Part shown: positions 6,811 to 7,308 of the stretch, in pieces | How the letters are laid out: every line of letters starts with the position of its first letter | How positions within the stretch are numbered: position 1 is the first letter of the stretch | NCBI GenBank assembly: GCA_025457805.1 | Contig: JALOTR010000124.1 | Span: 1 to 7,308 of the forward strand | DNA length: 7,308 nucleotides | Reading direction: 5' to 3' | Source: Akkermansiaceae bacterium | GTDB lineage: Bacteria; Verrucomicrobiota; Verrucomicrobiia; Verrucomicrobiales; Akkermansiaceae | The notes under the pieces: generated by a model | Database searches by the model: none | What the model was told of the DNA's origin: nothing | Seen by the model: only the letters and a program-made list of their open reading frames with translations | Made by a program: the position numbers and the translations under genes

Positions 6811-7308
6811 ATGAACATTCTCATACTTTCCAGAAATCCGAAACTCTACAGCACGTCCGCACTCGTCAGGGCGGCGGAAGCCCGGGGGCACCAGGTGCGG
6901 GTGGTGGATTACCTCCGCTGCTACATGAACATCACGTCCCGCAAACCGCGGATTTTTGTCGATGGCGAGGAACTGGTGGCCGATGCCGTGATCCCGCGGA
7001 TTGCGGCCAGGCACACATTCTACGGCAATGCCGTGGTGCGGCAGTTCGAGATGATGAACGTGTTTTCCCTCAACGACTCGGTGGCCATCGCCCGTTCACG
7101 GGACAAGCTGCGTTCGCTGCAAATCCTCGCCAAGCGTGGCATCGGCCTGCCTGTCACCGGCTTCGCCCACCACACGGATGCGACCGGAGAGTTGATCAAA
7201 ATGTGTGGAGGTCCTCCCCTCGTGATCAAACTGCTCGAAGGCACCCAAGGCGTCGGCGTCGTTCTCGCGGAGACAGCCAATGCAGCGGAATCGGTGATCG
7301 AGGCTTTC
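6811..7308 (+). CDS. rimK: RimK-type ribosomal protein S6 glutamate ligase, N-terminal part
   Basis: The 166 residues in the window match the N-terminal half of RimK (about 300 residues in E. coli), an ATP-grasp enzyme that adds glutamate to the C-terminus of ribosomal protein S6. Conserved pieces in order are [30 protein letters not shown] (20-40), DAVIPRIA (58-65), [20 protein letters not shown] (69-88), [21 protein letters not shown] (90-110) and '[19 protein letters not shown]' (136-154). Lys100 and Lys140 are the expected ATP-grasp nucleotide-binding lysines, and the GTQGVGV loop is the flexible ATP-binding loop. The catalytic C-terminal part lies outside the window. The ATG at 6811 fits the family start. 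Other RimK-like ligases act on coenzyme F420 or amino-acid carrier proteins, but the YMN/RQFEM context fits RimK itself best. Confidence 0.9.
   Translation, partial: MNILILSRNPKLYSTSALVRAAEARGHQVRVVDYLRCYMNITSRKPRIFVDGEELVADAVIPRIAARHTFYGNAVVRQFEMMNVFSLNDSVAIARSRDKLRSLQILAKRGIGLPVTGFAHHTDATGELIKMCGGPPLVIKLLEGTQGVGVVLAETANAAESVIEAF

Noticed and set aside
6795..7308. Out-of-frame open frame starting at the ATG after GGAGG, open to the window end
   Set aside because: It overlaps all of the rimK segment, its translation is Arg/His/Gly-rich with no family, and GGAGG is only one base from its ATG; openness is expected from the codon bias of the overlapping gene.

Overview
The window reads as ordinary chromosomal DNA from a moderately GC-rich, Gram-negative-type bacterium. 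A substrate-binding lipoprotein with an intact lipobox, a SpoIIM-like membrane protein outside any visible sporulation context, a KhpA-type KH protein and RimK together fit a Verrucomicrobiota-like organism (Luteolibacter/Haloferula type). That placement is an impression from protein flavour, not a proven assignment.

Layout. At the left edge (1-428, minus strand) lies the N-terminal part of a SpoIIM/DUF95-family integral membrane protein whose remainder is outside the window. A 228-bp divergent intergenic region (429-656) follows. It carries an 11-bp direct repeat with a 20-bp period, a short palindrome and a hairpin that runs into the likely ribosome binding site of the next gene. From 657 to 6336 on the plus strand is a compact five-gene ABC importer operon in the classical order oppA-oppB-oppC-oppD-oppF, with gaps of only 9 to 31 bp. 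Converging on it, only 12 bp after oppF, is a minus-strand gene for a KhpA-like single-KH RNA-binding protein (6349-6657). After another divergent intergenic region, rimK (6811 onward, plus strand) runs off the right edge.

How the parts work together. OppA is a membrane-anchored lipoprotein that captures oligopeptides. OppB and OppC form the twelve-helix channel. OppD and OppF are the two nucleotide-binding subunits, both with intact Walker A, Q-loop, signature, Walker B and H-loop motifs. KhpA and RimK are separate transcription units linked to RNA binding and ribosomal protein S6 modification.

I found no evidence of a wholly new system, mobile element, CRISPR array, tRNA or rRNA. The most noteworthy points are variations on known parts: an insert of about 100 residues in OppA, a rearranged cysteine set in the iron-sulfur-type C-terminal domain of OppD, an OppF that lacks this domain entirely, a hairpin at the oppA ribosome binding site, and a near absence of Shine-Dalgarno sequences in the operon.
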